This document shows, piece by piece, positions 1 through 5,374 of a DNA stretch of 8,821 bases. This stretch comes from Deltaproteobacteria bacterium. Lineage in GTDB: Bacteria > Desulfobacterota > Desulfobacteria > Desulfobacterales > C00003060. Each line of letters begins with the position of its first letter. Positions within the stretch are counted from its first letter, which is position 1. The DNA is taken from positions 1 through 8,821 of the forward strand of contig JAFDFO010000082.1 in the NCBI GenBank assembly GCA_019309815.1, given 5' to 3'. The notes under the pieces were generated by a model. That model did not search any database, was not told the DNA's origin, and was given only the letters and a program-made list of their open reading frames with translations. The translations under genes were made by a program, and so were the position numbers.

Positions 1-16
1 CAAAGGAGGCCCGGAG

Positions 17-1321
17 ATGAAGGCATACTTTAAGTACCTAGGCATTCTTGTCGTAGGCGTTCTTGTCTTGGGGGGTAGTAGCGCTCAGGGAGAAACCCTG
101 CAGGATGCGATCAACTATTTGTTGCAATCAAATCCAGAAGTTAAGGCAATATCCTGGAATCGAATGGCAAGAGATGAAGAGGTTAGACAGGCCAAGTCAG
201 GGTATTGGCCAATTATTGATATCCGCTCGGGAATCGGCGTTGAGGAGCAATATGAGCCGTTTCGTGACACAACACATCCGAATTCTACGGTTGCGAGCCT
301 CCGCCAGAATGTGTACCACTTCGGCACGACCATGAATGAGGTACAGCGACAGAGGGCTCGGGTCAGGTCTGCAGCTTATCGGTTGCAGGGAACTTCAGAG
401 AACGTTGCCCTTGTGGCATCCAGGTACTACTTGAACGTTCTTCGTCGGCTTGAACTGTATGACCTTGCTGTGGAAAATCTGACCAACCATGAACGAATTC
501 ACGATCAGGTAAAACTGAGGAGCGGTTCAGGAGTGGACAGCAGGGCTGATTTCGACCAGGTCACGGGACGCTTGTCTTTAGCACAGGCCAATGTTGTTGT
601 AGCCAAACAAAATATTATTGATGCAGAAACAGATTACCAGGCTGTAATCGGCCACTTGCCGGAAGACCTGGTCAAGCCCGCACCCGTGGATTCAGCCATT
701 CCTGCTTCGATGGAAGAAGCACAGCAGTTGGCTCTGGCTGACCAACCTATTCTCAAGTCTGCCCGGGCCGATTATGAGGCGAGAGAATCCCAACACACCG
801 TGGCAAAGAGGGCCGCTTATCCGAGTTTTGACGTGGCGGTCGATTACAGGTGGGAGAATGATGTTGACATTGTCGGTTACCAGGAAGAGCTTGTGGCAAC
901 CGGCATAGTGAGCTTCAATATTTTTAGAGGCTGGTGGGATGATGCACGTATAAAAGAAACGCGACATCAGATCTGTGAGGCCTGGGAAATAATGAACAAT
1001 ACCCGGCGTCAGACAGTTCAATCCGTTCGTCTTTCGTGGGAGTCCTATAGGGCGGCTCAGGACAACATTGTTCACCTTGAGGAGTATGTGGCGTCAACCG
1101 GGGCAACCGCGGAGGCCTTTGACAAGCAGTGGAGCATAGGAAGACGCACCATGTTCGACGTTCTGGACATTCAGGCAGAGTATATCACCGCCAAAGAGGA
1201 CCTCACAAATGCCCGGTACGATGAAGTGTACTCTCAATTCAGGGTATTAAGCGGCATAGGCAAGTTGACACATACCCTAGAGCTGGAATGGCCTGAAGAA
1301 AGCCGCATAGAGACCAATTAG
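17..1321 (+). CDS. lapE: TolC-family outer membrane channel of type I secretion (LapE-like)
   Basis: This 434-residue protein is the likely outer-membrane and periplasmic tunnel of the type I exporter completed by the LapB- and LapC-like proteins downstream. Residues 1-25 look like a Sec signal peptide: Lys near the start, a hydrophobic stretch at 9-20, and a probable cut after Ala-Gln-Gly (23-25). The mature part shows the twofold TolC layout. Residues 94-103 (SLRQNVYHFG) resemble the first beta-segment motif, followed by long helices at about 104-215. The second half repeats this, with a beta-like segment at 294-304 (ATGIVSFNIFR) and the family signature GRRTMFDVLDIQ at 375-386. Length is usual for the family. 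The start is well supported by AAAGGAGG eight bases upstream. There is no frameshift. The lap assignment rests on its neighbours; by sequence alone it could be any type I TolC homologue. Confidence 0.9.
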   Translation: MKAYFKYLGILVVGVLVLGGSSAQGETLQDAINYLLQSNPEVKAISWNRMARDEEVRQAKSGYWPIIDIRSGIGVEEQYEPFRDTTHPNSTVASLRQNVYHFGTTMNEVQRQRARVRSAAYRLQGTSENVALVASRYYLNVLRRLELYDLAVENLTNHERIHDQVKLRSGSGVDSRADFDQVTGRLSLAQANVVVAKQNIIDAETDYQAVIGHLPEDLVKPAPVDSAIPASMEEAQQLALADQPILKSARADYEARESQHTVAKRAAYPSFDVAVDYRWENDVDIVGYQEELVATGIVSFNIFRGWWDDARIKETRHQICEAWEIMNNTRRQTVQSVRLSWESYRAAQDNIVHLEEYVASTGATAEAFDKQWSIGRRTMFDVLDIQAEYITAKEDLTNARYDEVYSQFRVLSGIGKLTHTLELEWPEESRIETN

Positions 1322-1339
1322 GAAGATACCCTTCGGCAG

Positions 1340-1391
1340 TGTCCTTTTCCGAAACAGGGAGATTTTTCAGAAAAGGACAAATCTGCCTGTT
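1340..1391. repeat. Two interleaved inverted repeats downstream of lapE
   Basis: Bases 1340-1349 pair perfectly with 1370-1379 (10 bp). Bases 1353-1365 pair with 1379-1391 with one mismatch (12 of 13). The arms interleave, so the two stems compete or could form a pseudoknot-like fold. TTCGG (1332-1336) could also pair with CCGAA (1349-1353). The structure begins 19 bases after the lapE stop, where a transcript-end or mRNA-stabilising hairpin might sit. No T-run follows, so it is not a canonical intrinsic terminator. Confidence 0.55.
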
Positions 1392-1404
1392 CTGATGAAA
1401 ATAT

Positions 1405-1437
1405 GAACCCCCTTCTTCGCTCGGAGTCAGGGGGTTC
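1405..1437. repeat. GC-rich hairpin (possible transcript-end structure)
   Basis: GAACCCCC (1405-1412) pairs perfectly with GGGGGTTC (1430-1437) around a 17-base loop. The loop contains TTCGCTCG (1416-1423), an octamer that recurs in other repeats of this window. No T-run follows, so termination is only a possibility. It may instead be one copy of a dispersed palindromic repeat. Confidence 0.5.
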
Positions 1438-1513
1438 GCCATTCCATGACACCATAAAATGACGAGGGCCTCCCCCCAGTCACCTCGAAAAGACAGATGC
1501 CCTTTGATTGAAG

Positions 1514-1538
1514 AACCCTGCAGCAAGCTGCAGGGAAT
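1514..1538. repeat. REP-like palindrome, copy 1
   Basis: CCCTGCAG (1516-1523) and CTGCAGGG (1528-1535) form a perfect 8-bp stem with a CAAG loop. A further GAAGA/TCTTC pair (1510-1514 with 1538-1542) extends the hairpin. The 25-base core matches a second copy at 1582-1606 at 22 positions. Such AACCC(C/T)GCAGCAAGCT palindromes resemble the dispersed REP sequences mobilised by REP-associated tyrosine transposases. No such transposase gene is in the window. Confidence 0.65.
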
Positions 1539-1581
1539 CTTCGACCGTAAGGAAGTTGACCATTTCTTGGATTCGCTCGCT

Positions 1582-1606
1582 AACCCCGCAGCAAGCTACG
1601 GGGAAT
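1582..1606. repeat. REP-like palindrome, copy 2
   Basis: CCCCG (1584-1588) pairs with CGGGG (1599-1603), with AG/CT continuing the stem across one C-A mismatch to the same CAAG loop as copy 1. The palindrome sits between two copies of GCTCGCT (1575-1581 and 1609-1615). Two of its three differences from copy 1 fall at positions that pair with each other, so the outer stem is preserved (C-G replacing T-A). That pattern points to selection or recent common origin of a hairpin. Confidence 0.62.
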
Positions 1607-1739
1607 GCGCTCGCTGGTGCGGTTCAGATAGCCCTTGCTCATATGCTTTTTGCCCCTCATAGTTTATAGATTAGCAGCTATCTTTTCTACAATATGTGTA
1701 TTTCTGTTCATTAACTAACCGTTTCGCCCACTAATTCCC

Positions 1740-2414
1740 GTGAGTAACCTCAAAAGAAAAATAGAGATAACCCTGTCTGTTCTGTCAGTTTTGGCGGTTC
1801 TGGCAATTGCAGGGCCGGTCATCACGGGAGGAAGTTTTCGCATTGACAGGGGTGTTCTGGAGCAGGCAGAAAAGAAGTACGGCAAAGATGCCCGGGTACG
1901 GCTGATTGCCTGGGAAGATCTAATCCGCGAGGATACAAGCTCATCTGACCGGGAAAAACTTGAAAAAGTCAATCGGTTTCACAACCAGATGAATTTTGTC
2001 GATGACATGCGCCACTGGGGGCAGGAAGACTACTGGGCTACACCTATTGAATTTCTTGCCAGTCAGGGGGGAGACTGTGAGGACTTTTCAATTGCTAAAT
2101 ACTTCACCCTAAAAGCAATGGGTGTAGATGAAGAGAAGTTGAACCTTACATACGTCAAGGCACTGCAATACAACATGCACCACATGGTCATGACCTATTA
2201 CAGTACACCCGGAGCCGAACCGCTAGTTCTCGATAACCTGGTAGAATCCATCAAGCCTGGATCACAACGGACTGATTTGATGCCCATATTCAGCTTTAAC
2301 GGTACCGGACTTTGGCTGGCAAAACAGCGCGGACGAGGCAAGCTGGCAGGCAGCAGCAGCCGAGTCAAGCGCTGGCGGGATCTCTTGGAGAAGATGTCAC
2401 AGAATAAACTGTAA
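1740..2414 (+). CDS. lapG: LapG-like periplasmic cysteine protease (transglutaminase-like, peptidase C93)
   Basis: This 224-residue protein matches the bacterial transglutaminase-like cysteine protease family. In Pseudomonas, LapG cuts a di-alanine site in the N-terminal retention region of the LapA adhesin and frees it from the surface. Residues 9-30 form a hydrophobic signal or signal-anchor segment, placing the rest in the periplasm. The triad is visible as Cys113 (GGDCEDFS), His148 (HHMVMTY) and Asp165 (LVLDN); the His-to-Asp spacing of 17 matches my recollection of LapG. The acidic residues beside the Cys (Asp112, Glu114) correspond to those implicated in calcium binding in LapG. The GTG start at 1740 is the best available: an in-frame stop lies at 1716-1718 and the first ATG would delete the N-terminus, but no Shine-Dalgarno sequence precedes it. 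lapD follows closely, suggesting an operon. Confidence 0.9.
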   Translation: MSNLKRKIEITLSVLSVLAVLAIAGPVITGGSFRIDRGVLEQAEKKYGKDARVRLIAWEDLIREDTSSSDREKLEKVNRFHNQMNFVDDMRHWGQEDYWATPIEFLASQGGDCEDFSIAKYFTLKAMGVDEEKLNLTYVKALQYNMHHMVMTYYSTPGAEPLVLDNLVESIKPGSQRTDLMPIFSFNGTGLWLAKQRGRGKLAGSSSRVKRWRDLLEKMSQNKL

Positions 2415-2420
2415 ACAAAA

Positions 2421-2431
2421 AGGTGAAGAAC
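2421..2431 (+). promoter_or_regulatory. Ribosome binding site that decides the lapD start
   Basis: AGGTG at 2421-2425, within AAAAAGGTGA, lies six bases before ATG 2432. The in-frame GTG at 2423 overlaps this site and has no Shine-Dalgarno sequence of its own. The ATG is therefore preferred and removes three residues from the longest reading. Confidence 0.7.
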
Positions 2432-4408
2432 ATGACACTTTACCGGCAACTCATCATTTTTACCCTTCTTCTGTTTTTGGTTCTCTTTACTGGGACATGG
2501 TTTGCAAAGCTGAAAAGCACCCGTTCGTTCATTGTAGATCAGCTTGAATCACATGCCCAGGATACGGCAACCTCCCTTGGTCTGTCCGTCTCCCAGCACG
2601 CTATTGAAGATGACATGGTAGCTGTTGAAGGCATGGTGAATGCTGTGTTTGACCGTGGGTATTACCGGATTGTCAGGTTTGCTGATACCAAGGGAAATGT
2701 CCTCATAGAGCGTGTCCTCGACGTGACAATCGAAAATGTTCCCCAGTGGTTTATTCGATTGGTGCCCCTGAAGATCCCTGAAGCCAGTGCGAATGTCATG
2801 TCTGGGTGGCGTCAGGCCGGTACCATTTACGTGAAGAGTCATCCTGGGTATGCCTACAAAACACTATGGGAAGATGTTGTTCACGTGACCATATGGTTCG
2901 CTGCCTGTGGTGTTTTCGTGCTCATTGCGGGTGGTCTTGGACTCCGTTTACTGCTCAAGCCTTTGAATGTTGTTGAGCAGCAGGCAGATGCCATATGCAA
3001 AAAGAAGTATGAGATCCAGGAACCTCTGCCGTGGACAAGGGAACTTCGGCGGGTGGCTGAGGCCATGAACCGTATGACCCATAAAGTAAAAGAGATGTTT
3101 GAAGAACAGGCTGCCCAGGCAGAACGACTCCGGGAACACGCCTACATAGACTCGTTGACTGGTTTGGGCAACCGCCGTTACTTCGAGAGCCAAATGACTG
3201 CTCGGCTCGATCGCGGTGACAGTACCACACAAGGCATCGTCATACTGATTCAAATACATGATTTACAGGAACTCAATAACCAGAAAGGTTTTCAGGCTGG
3301 TGACGAATTATTGAAAAGAGTAGCCGCCCTGCTGAAGGAGTCCACTGAAGAGTATGTGAATTGCGTTCTTGCCAGGCTCACCGGAGGCGACTTTGGAATC
3401 TATCTTCCCGATGTCTCGCCATTTGACGCTGAATCCATTGCTTCCGATGTGGCAAACAAGTTGGGCTCGCTTGCAGCAGAGAACCTTGCACTCACGGACA
3501 ATGTCGGGCACGTAGGCGCATCTACTTACGATTGTTCCACCACACTTGGTCGCCTGTTGTCGGAGGCTGATTCAGCATTGCGTGCCGCCCAGCAGGCGGG
3601 ACCTAACGCGTGGGACGTCCGTGCGATTACCGAAGAAACCAAAGAAATGCCATTAGGGCAACAGCATTGGAAAGAAGTGCTTGAAAAGGCTTTGCAAGAG
3701 CGAAGGATCAGCCTGGATGCGCAGCCCGTGGTCAAAACTGATGACAGAAATCATGTTCTTCATCTGGAGGTATTCTCAAGGATCGTCGAAGAAAGCGGCA
3801 ACTTGTTGAGCGCCGGCATATTTATGCCTTTTGCCGAGCGGTTAGGACTGGTTTCATTTCTGGACCGTATTGTTCTTGAAGAGATAATGTATCTTAATCG
3901 TGACACGCTGGGTGTTGAAAACATTGCGGTGAATGTGTCTCCTGCCTCATTGCGGGATGATTCTTTTCGCGATTGGGTTTACTCGTCTTTGAAGAATTTG
4001 CCCTCAGATGCACCCCGTATTCTGTTTGAATTGTCGGAATTCGGCGCGGTCCAGAATTTGAGCTTGGTCAAGGAGTTCAGCACGCATGTGCGTGAATCCG
4101 GGCACGGTTTTGGACTCGATCACTATGGCCAGAGTTTCTCGCATTTGGGGTATCTGCAATCGTTGCGTCCCGATTACGTCAAAATCGATCGGGCCTATAC
4201 CGGGGAACTCAAAGATGAGGAAAGCGACAGTCGGTTCTTTATCGGTTCACTGTGCAGTGTTGCTCATAGTCTGGATATCGTAGTTATTGCTGAAGGGGTG
4301 GAGACCGAGGATCAATGGCAGATACTTCAAGAGTTGAACCTTGATGCAATTCAGGGGTATGTTGTTGCCAGACCGGAGCCGATTAAGAGTAGAATTAAAA
4401 ATGCTTGA
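2432..4408 (+). CDS. lapD: LapD-like inner-membrane c-di-GMP receptor with degenerate GGDEF and EAL domains
   Basis: This 658-residue protein likely senses cytoplasmic c-di-GMP and, when bound, sequesters LapG in the periplasm. Numbered from ATG 2432: TM1 at about 6-24; a periplasmic output domain at 25-150 with SGWRQAG (Trp126), matching the LapD tryptophan that inserts into LapG, and SHPGYAY at 136-142; TM2 at 151-173; HAMP at about 174-225; then a helical linker. The GGDEF domain (238-390) has TGGDF at the signature (317-321) and no RxxD inhibitory site, so cyclase activity is unlikely. The EAL domain (410-650) reads EVF (446-448). It keeps Asn501, Glu533, Lys584, Glu621 and Gln641, but the DD metal pair is Asp563-His564. 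Loss of that Asp argues against phosphodiesterase activity and for a binding role. It starts 17 bases after the lapG stop. Confidence 0.92.
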   Translation: MTLYRQLIIFTLLLFLVLFTGTWFAKLKSTRSFIVDQLESHAQDTATSLGLSVSQHAIEDDMVAVEGMVNAVFDRGYYRIVRFADTKGNVLIERVLDVTIENVPQWFIRLVPLKIPEASANVMSGWRQAGTIYVKSHPGYAYKTLWEDVVHVTIWFAACGVFVLIAGGLGLRLLLKPLNVVEQQADAICKKKYEIQEPLPWTRELRRVAEAMNRMTHKVKEMFEEQAAQAERLREHAYIDSLTGLGNRRYFESQMTARLDRGDSTTQGIVILIQIHDLQELNNQKGFQAGDELLKRVAALLKESTEEYVNCVLARLTGGDFGIYLPDVSPFDAESIASDVANKLGSLAAENLALTDNVGHVGASTYDCSTTLGRLLSEADSALRAAQQAGPNAWDVRAITEETKEMPLGQQHWKEVLEKALQERRISLDAQPVVKTDDRNHVLHLEVFSRIVEESGNLLSAGIFMPFAERLGLVSFLDRIVLEEIMYLNRDTLGVENIAVNVSPASLRDDSFRDWVYSSLKNLPSDAPRILFELSEFGAVQNLSLVKEFSTHVRESGHGFGLDHYGQSFSHLGYLQSLRPDYVKIDRAYTGELKDEESDSRFFIGSLCSVAHSLDIVVIAEGVETEDQWQILQELNLDAIQGYVVARPEPIKSRIKNA

Positions 4409-4475
4409 AAGGATCACTAAACTGCTAGTCACGAGACCATCTATAGTTTATGCACTCGTAAAAAGTTGCCAAACA
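4409..4475. other. lapD 3' flank with an extra repeat-end motif
   Basis: There is no gene here. CGTAAAAAGT at 4457-4466 resembles the end of the inverted-repeat element that begins at 4476, and the same ten bases recur at 5103-5112. It may be a remnant of an older or nested copy. Confidence 0.4.
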
Positions 4476-4701
4476 GACGGCACAGTAAAAGGTCCAGATG
4501 GAAGGCGCGCGAGTCTTGAGGAATGAGGCGTACTTATTGTACGTCGCAATGACGAAAGACGCATAGACAGCAACCTGCGAAGCAGGTGGCGTTGGTTTCC
4601 GGCCGAAGGCCGTGAAACAAAGCAGGGCACGTCAGTGCCTTTGATCTAAGTCTGCTTGCAGACAACCGCAACACCGCAGATGGACTTTTTACTGTGTCGT
4701 C
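4476..4701. mobile_element. 226-bp MITE-like element with 21-nt terminal inverted repeats
   Basis: Bases 4476-4496 and 4681-4701 are inverted repeats matching at 19 of 21 positions, with a core of (C)AGTAAAA(A/G)GTCCA. No open reading frame inside resembles a protein. The interior is dense in hairpins: CGTAC/GTACG (4529-4543, nested in a wider GTCTT/AAGAC pairing at 4513-4560), ACCTGC-GAA-GCAGGT (4573-4587), a 10-bp stem with one bulge and a GAA loop (4595-4618), AGGGCAC/GTGCCTT (4624-4641) and GTCTGC/GCAGAC (4650-4663). Terminal repeats, small size and no coding content fit a non-autonomous element. I see no clear target-site duplication. It lies between convergent genes, so it could also act as a bidirectional transcript-end structure. 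Confidence 0.6.
4573..4663. repeat. Tandem series of four short hairpins inside the MITE-like element
   Basis: Four stems follow one another: 4573-4587 (6 bp, GAA loop), 4595-4618 (10 bp with one bulged T, GAA loop), 4624-4641 (7 bp including one G-T pair, GTCA loop) and 4650-4663 (GTCTGC/GCAGAC). Gaps between them are 5-8 bases. The regular spacing and repeated GAA loops suggest a structured RNA or single-strand DNA fold. The function is unknown. Confidence 0.55.
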
Positions 4702-4705
4702 AGGT

Positions 4706-5035
4706 TTATAAAATATCATCAACCATAAGATCCTGAGGAGTCATTACTTCTCGAATCCGTTTACGCTCCCTGATTTTTGCCTGGGCATCTTCCGGAAGCT
4801 CCGTAAAAAGAATAAGGTTTTTTCGGATAAGAAGGTGAATCAGGTCCTCAAGTATGCGTATGATACCTATATCAGATAGAGCCAGAAACTGTATGCCGGG
4901 GTCGGTGTCAACGTTTCCATTTAGGAAATCGAGGATTTCTTCATCCATTGTTGATTTCCGTTCGCCGGCATTTGGATCAGGGCTCTTGTGCAATGCGATG
5001 ATTTTGCCATCCTTGTCTCGTTCTACATAGAGCAT
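4706..5035 (-). CDS. Small conserved protein of unknown function (family often misnamed tryptophan synthase beta-like)
   Basis: This 109-residue protein begins MLYVERDKDGKIIAL and has the core SDIGIIRILEDLI at 54-66, followed by a Leu/Ile-rich helix and a FTELPEDAQAKI segment at 77-88. I recognise this as a small, widespread proteobacterial family that databases often label a tryptophan synthase beta-like protein. It has no resemblance to that enzyme's catalytic domain, and I know of no established function. No signal peptide or membrane segment is evident, so it is probably cytoplasmic and mostly helical. The start is well supported: on the minus strand GGGAGG lies six bases before the ATG at 5035. 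It is convergent with lapD. Its stop lies four bases from the end of the MITE-like element, and a long inverted repeat lies upstream. Any role in the Lap system is unproven. Confidence 0.82.
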   Translation of the reverse strand: MLYVERDKDGKIIALHKSPDPNAGERKSTMDEEILDFLNGNVDTDPGIQFLALSDIGIIRILEDLIHLLIRKNLILFTELPEDAQAKIRERKRIREVMTPQDLMVDDIL

Positions 5036-5374
5036 GACTTGCCTCCCATGTTATAATTGGCCACAAGTTGCCTAATAGGCCCTTTGTCAATCTTTACAAA
5101 TCCGTAAAAAGTCTCCACAACTTGTCATTTCGAGCGAAGGGAGAAATCTTGGCGGTGTAATATACTGAAAAGATAAGATTTCTCCCTTCGCTCGAAATGA
5201 CACATTAACCGAATCCGACTTCTTGCGAAACTATCAATCTTCTTCAACAAAAGATGGAGATACCGCTGTATTTATACTGGATTTTATAGTAACATAGGAT
5301 GATTTTAAATAGAAGGGGCGGGTAGTCAATAAGTTCAGAATCACCCGCTGCCTCCTCACCGAAATAAGAGGCTT
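5036..5374. other. Divergent intergenic region upstream of lapB
   Basis: These 339 bases separate the divergent starts of the small unknown gene and lapB, so both promoters should lie here. I cannot place either with confidence. On the minus strand TTGACA occurs at 5090-5085, but no -10 box lies at proper spacing. Before lapB an AT-rich tract (5268-5310) includes TATAGT (5285-5290) without a good -35. GCCTAATAGGC (5070-5080) is a perfect 11-base palindrome that could be an operator. A 28-bp inverted repeat occupies 5123-5202, and a weak GCGGGT/ACCCGC pair lies at 5318-5323 and 5343-5348. Confidence 0.5.
5123..5202. repeat. Perfect 28-bp inverted repeat (dispersed-repeat or MITE-like)
   Basis: Bases 5123-5150 are the exact reverse complement of 5175-5202, separated by a 24-base loop. 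The arms begin TGTCATTTCGAGCGAAGG and contain the octamer CGAGCGAA/TTCGCTCG that also occurs at 1416-1423 and 1572-1579. I recall similar 'CATTTCGAGCGAAGGGAGAAATC' repeats as common intergenic palindromes in several phyla, but I could not check this. The RNA would form a very stable hairpin and might insulate lapB from transcription upstream. No T-run follows it. Confidence 0.75.

Larger units (their letters stand above)
1322..1739. other. Hairpin-rich non-coding spacer between lapE and lapG
   Basis: I see no credible gene in these 418 bases. The spacer holds overlapping inverted repeats just after lapE (1340-1391), a GC-rich hairpin (1405-1437) and two REP-like palindromes (1514-1538 and 1582-1606). 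An AT-rich tract before lapG (about 1660-1720) contains TACAAT at 1688-1693, a possible -10 box, but its best -35 (TTTATA, 1663-1668) is weak and spaced 19 bases away. The length of the gap and the hairpins suggest that lapG-lapD may have its own promoter. That is an inference. Confidence 0.6.

Noticed and set aside
692..1075. Minus-strand 127-aa open frame opposite lapE
   Set aside because: It is a shadow of the TolC-family gene, whose signature motifs and ribosome binding site are clear on the plus strand.
1340..1437. Canonical intrinsic terminator after lapE
   Set aside because: The stems are good but none is followed by a T-run.
1500..1610. CRISPR array
   Set aside because: There are only two imperfect palindromic copies, without regular spacers or cas genes.
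1459..1662. Plus-strand 67-aa open frame between lapE and lapG
   Set aside because: It runs through both REP-like palindromes, has no ribosome binding site and resembles no protein; its open length is explained by GC-rich repeats.
1740..2414. LapG-like protein as a true transglutaminase
   Set aside because: The Cys-His-Asp fold is shared, but the DCEDFS context, size, N-terminal export segment and adjacent lapD fit the LapG protease family.
2432..4408. LapD-like protein as an active cyclase or phosphodiesterase
   Set aside because: The cyclase signature is TGGDF and a key phosphodiesterase metal Asp is His, while the periplasmic LapG-docking motif is present.
5085..5090. Sigma-70 promoter for the small minus-strand gene based on TTGACA
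   Set aside because: No -10 hexamer lies at 16-18 bases; the nearest AT-rich match is about 29 bases away.
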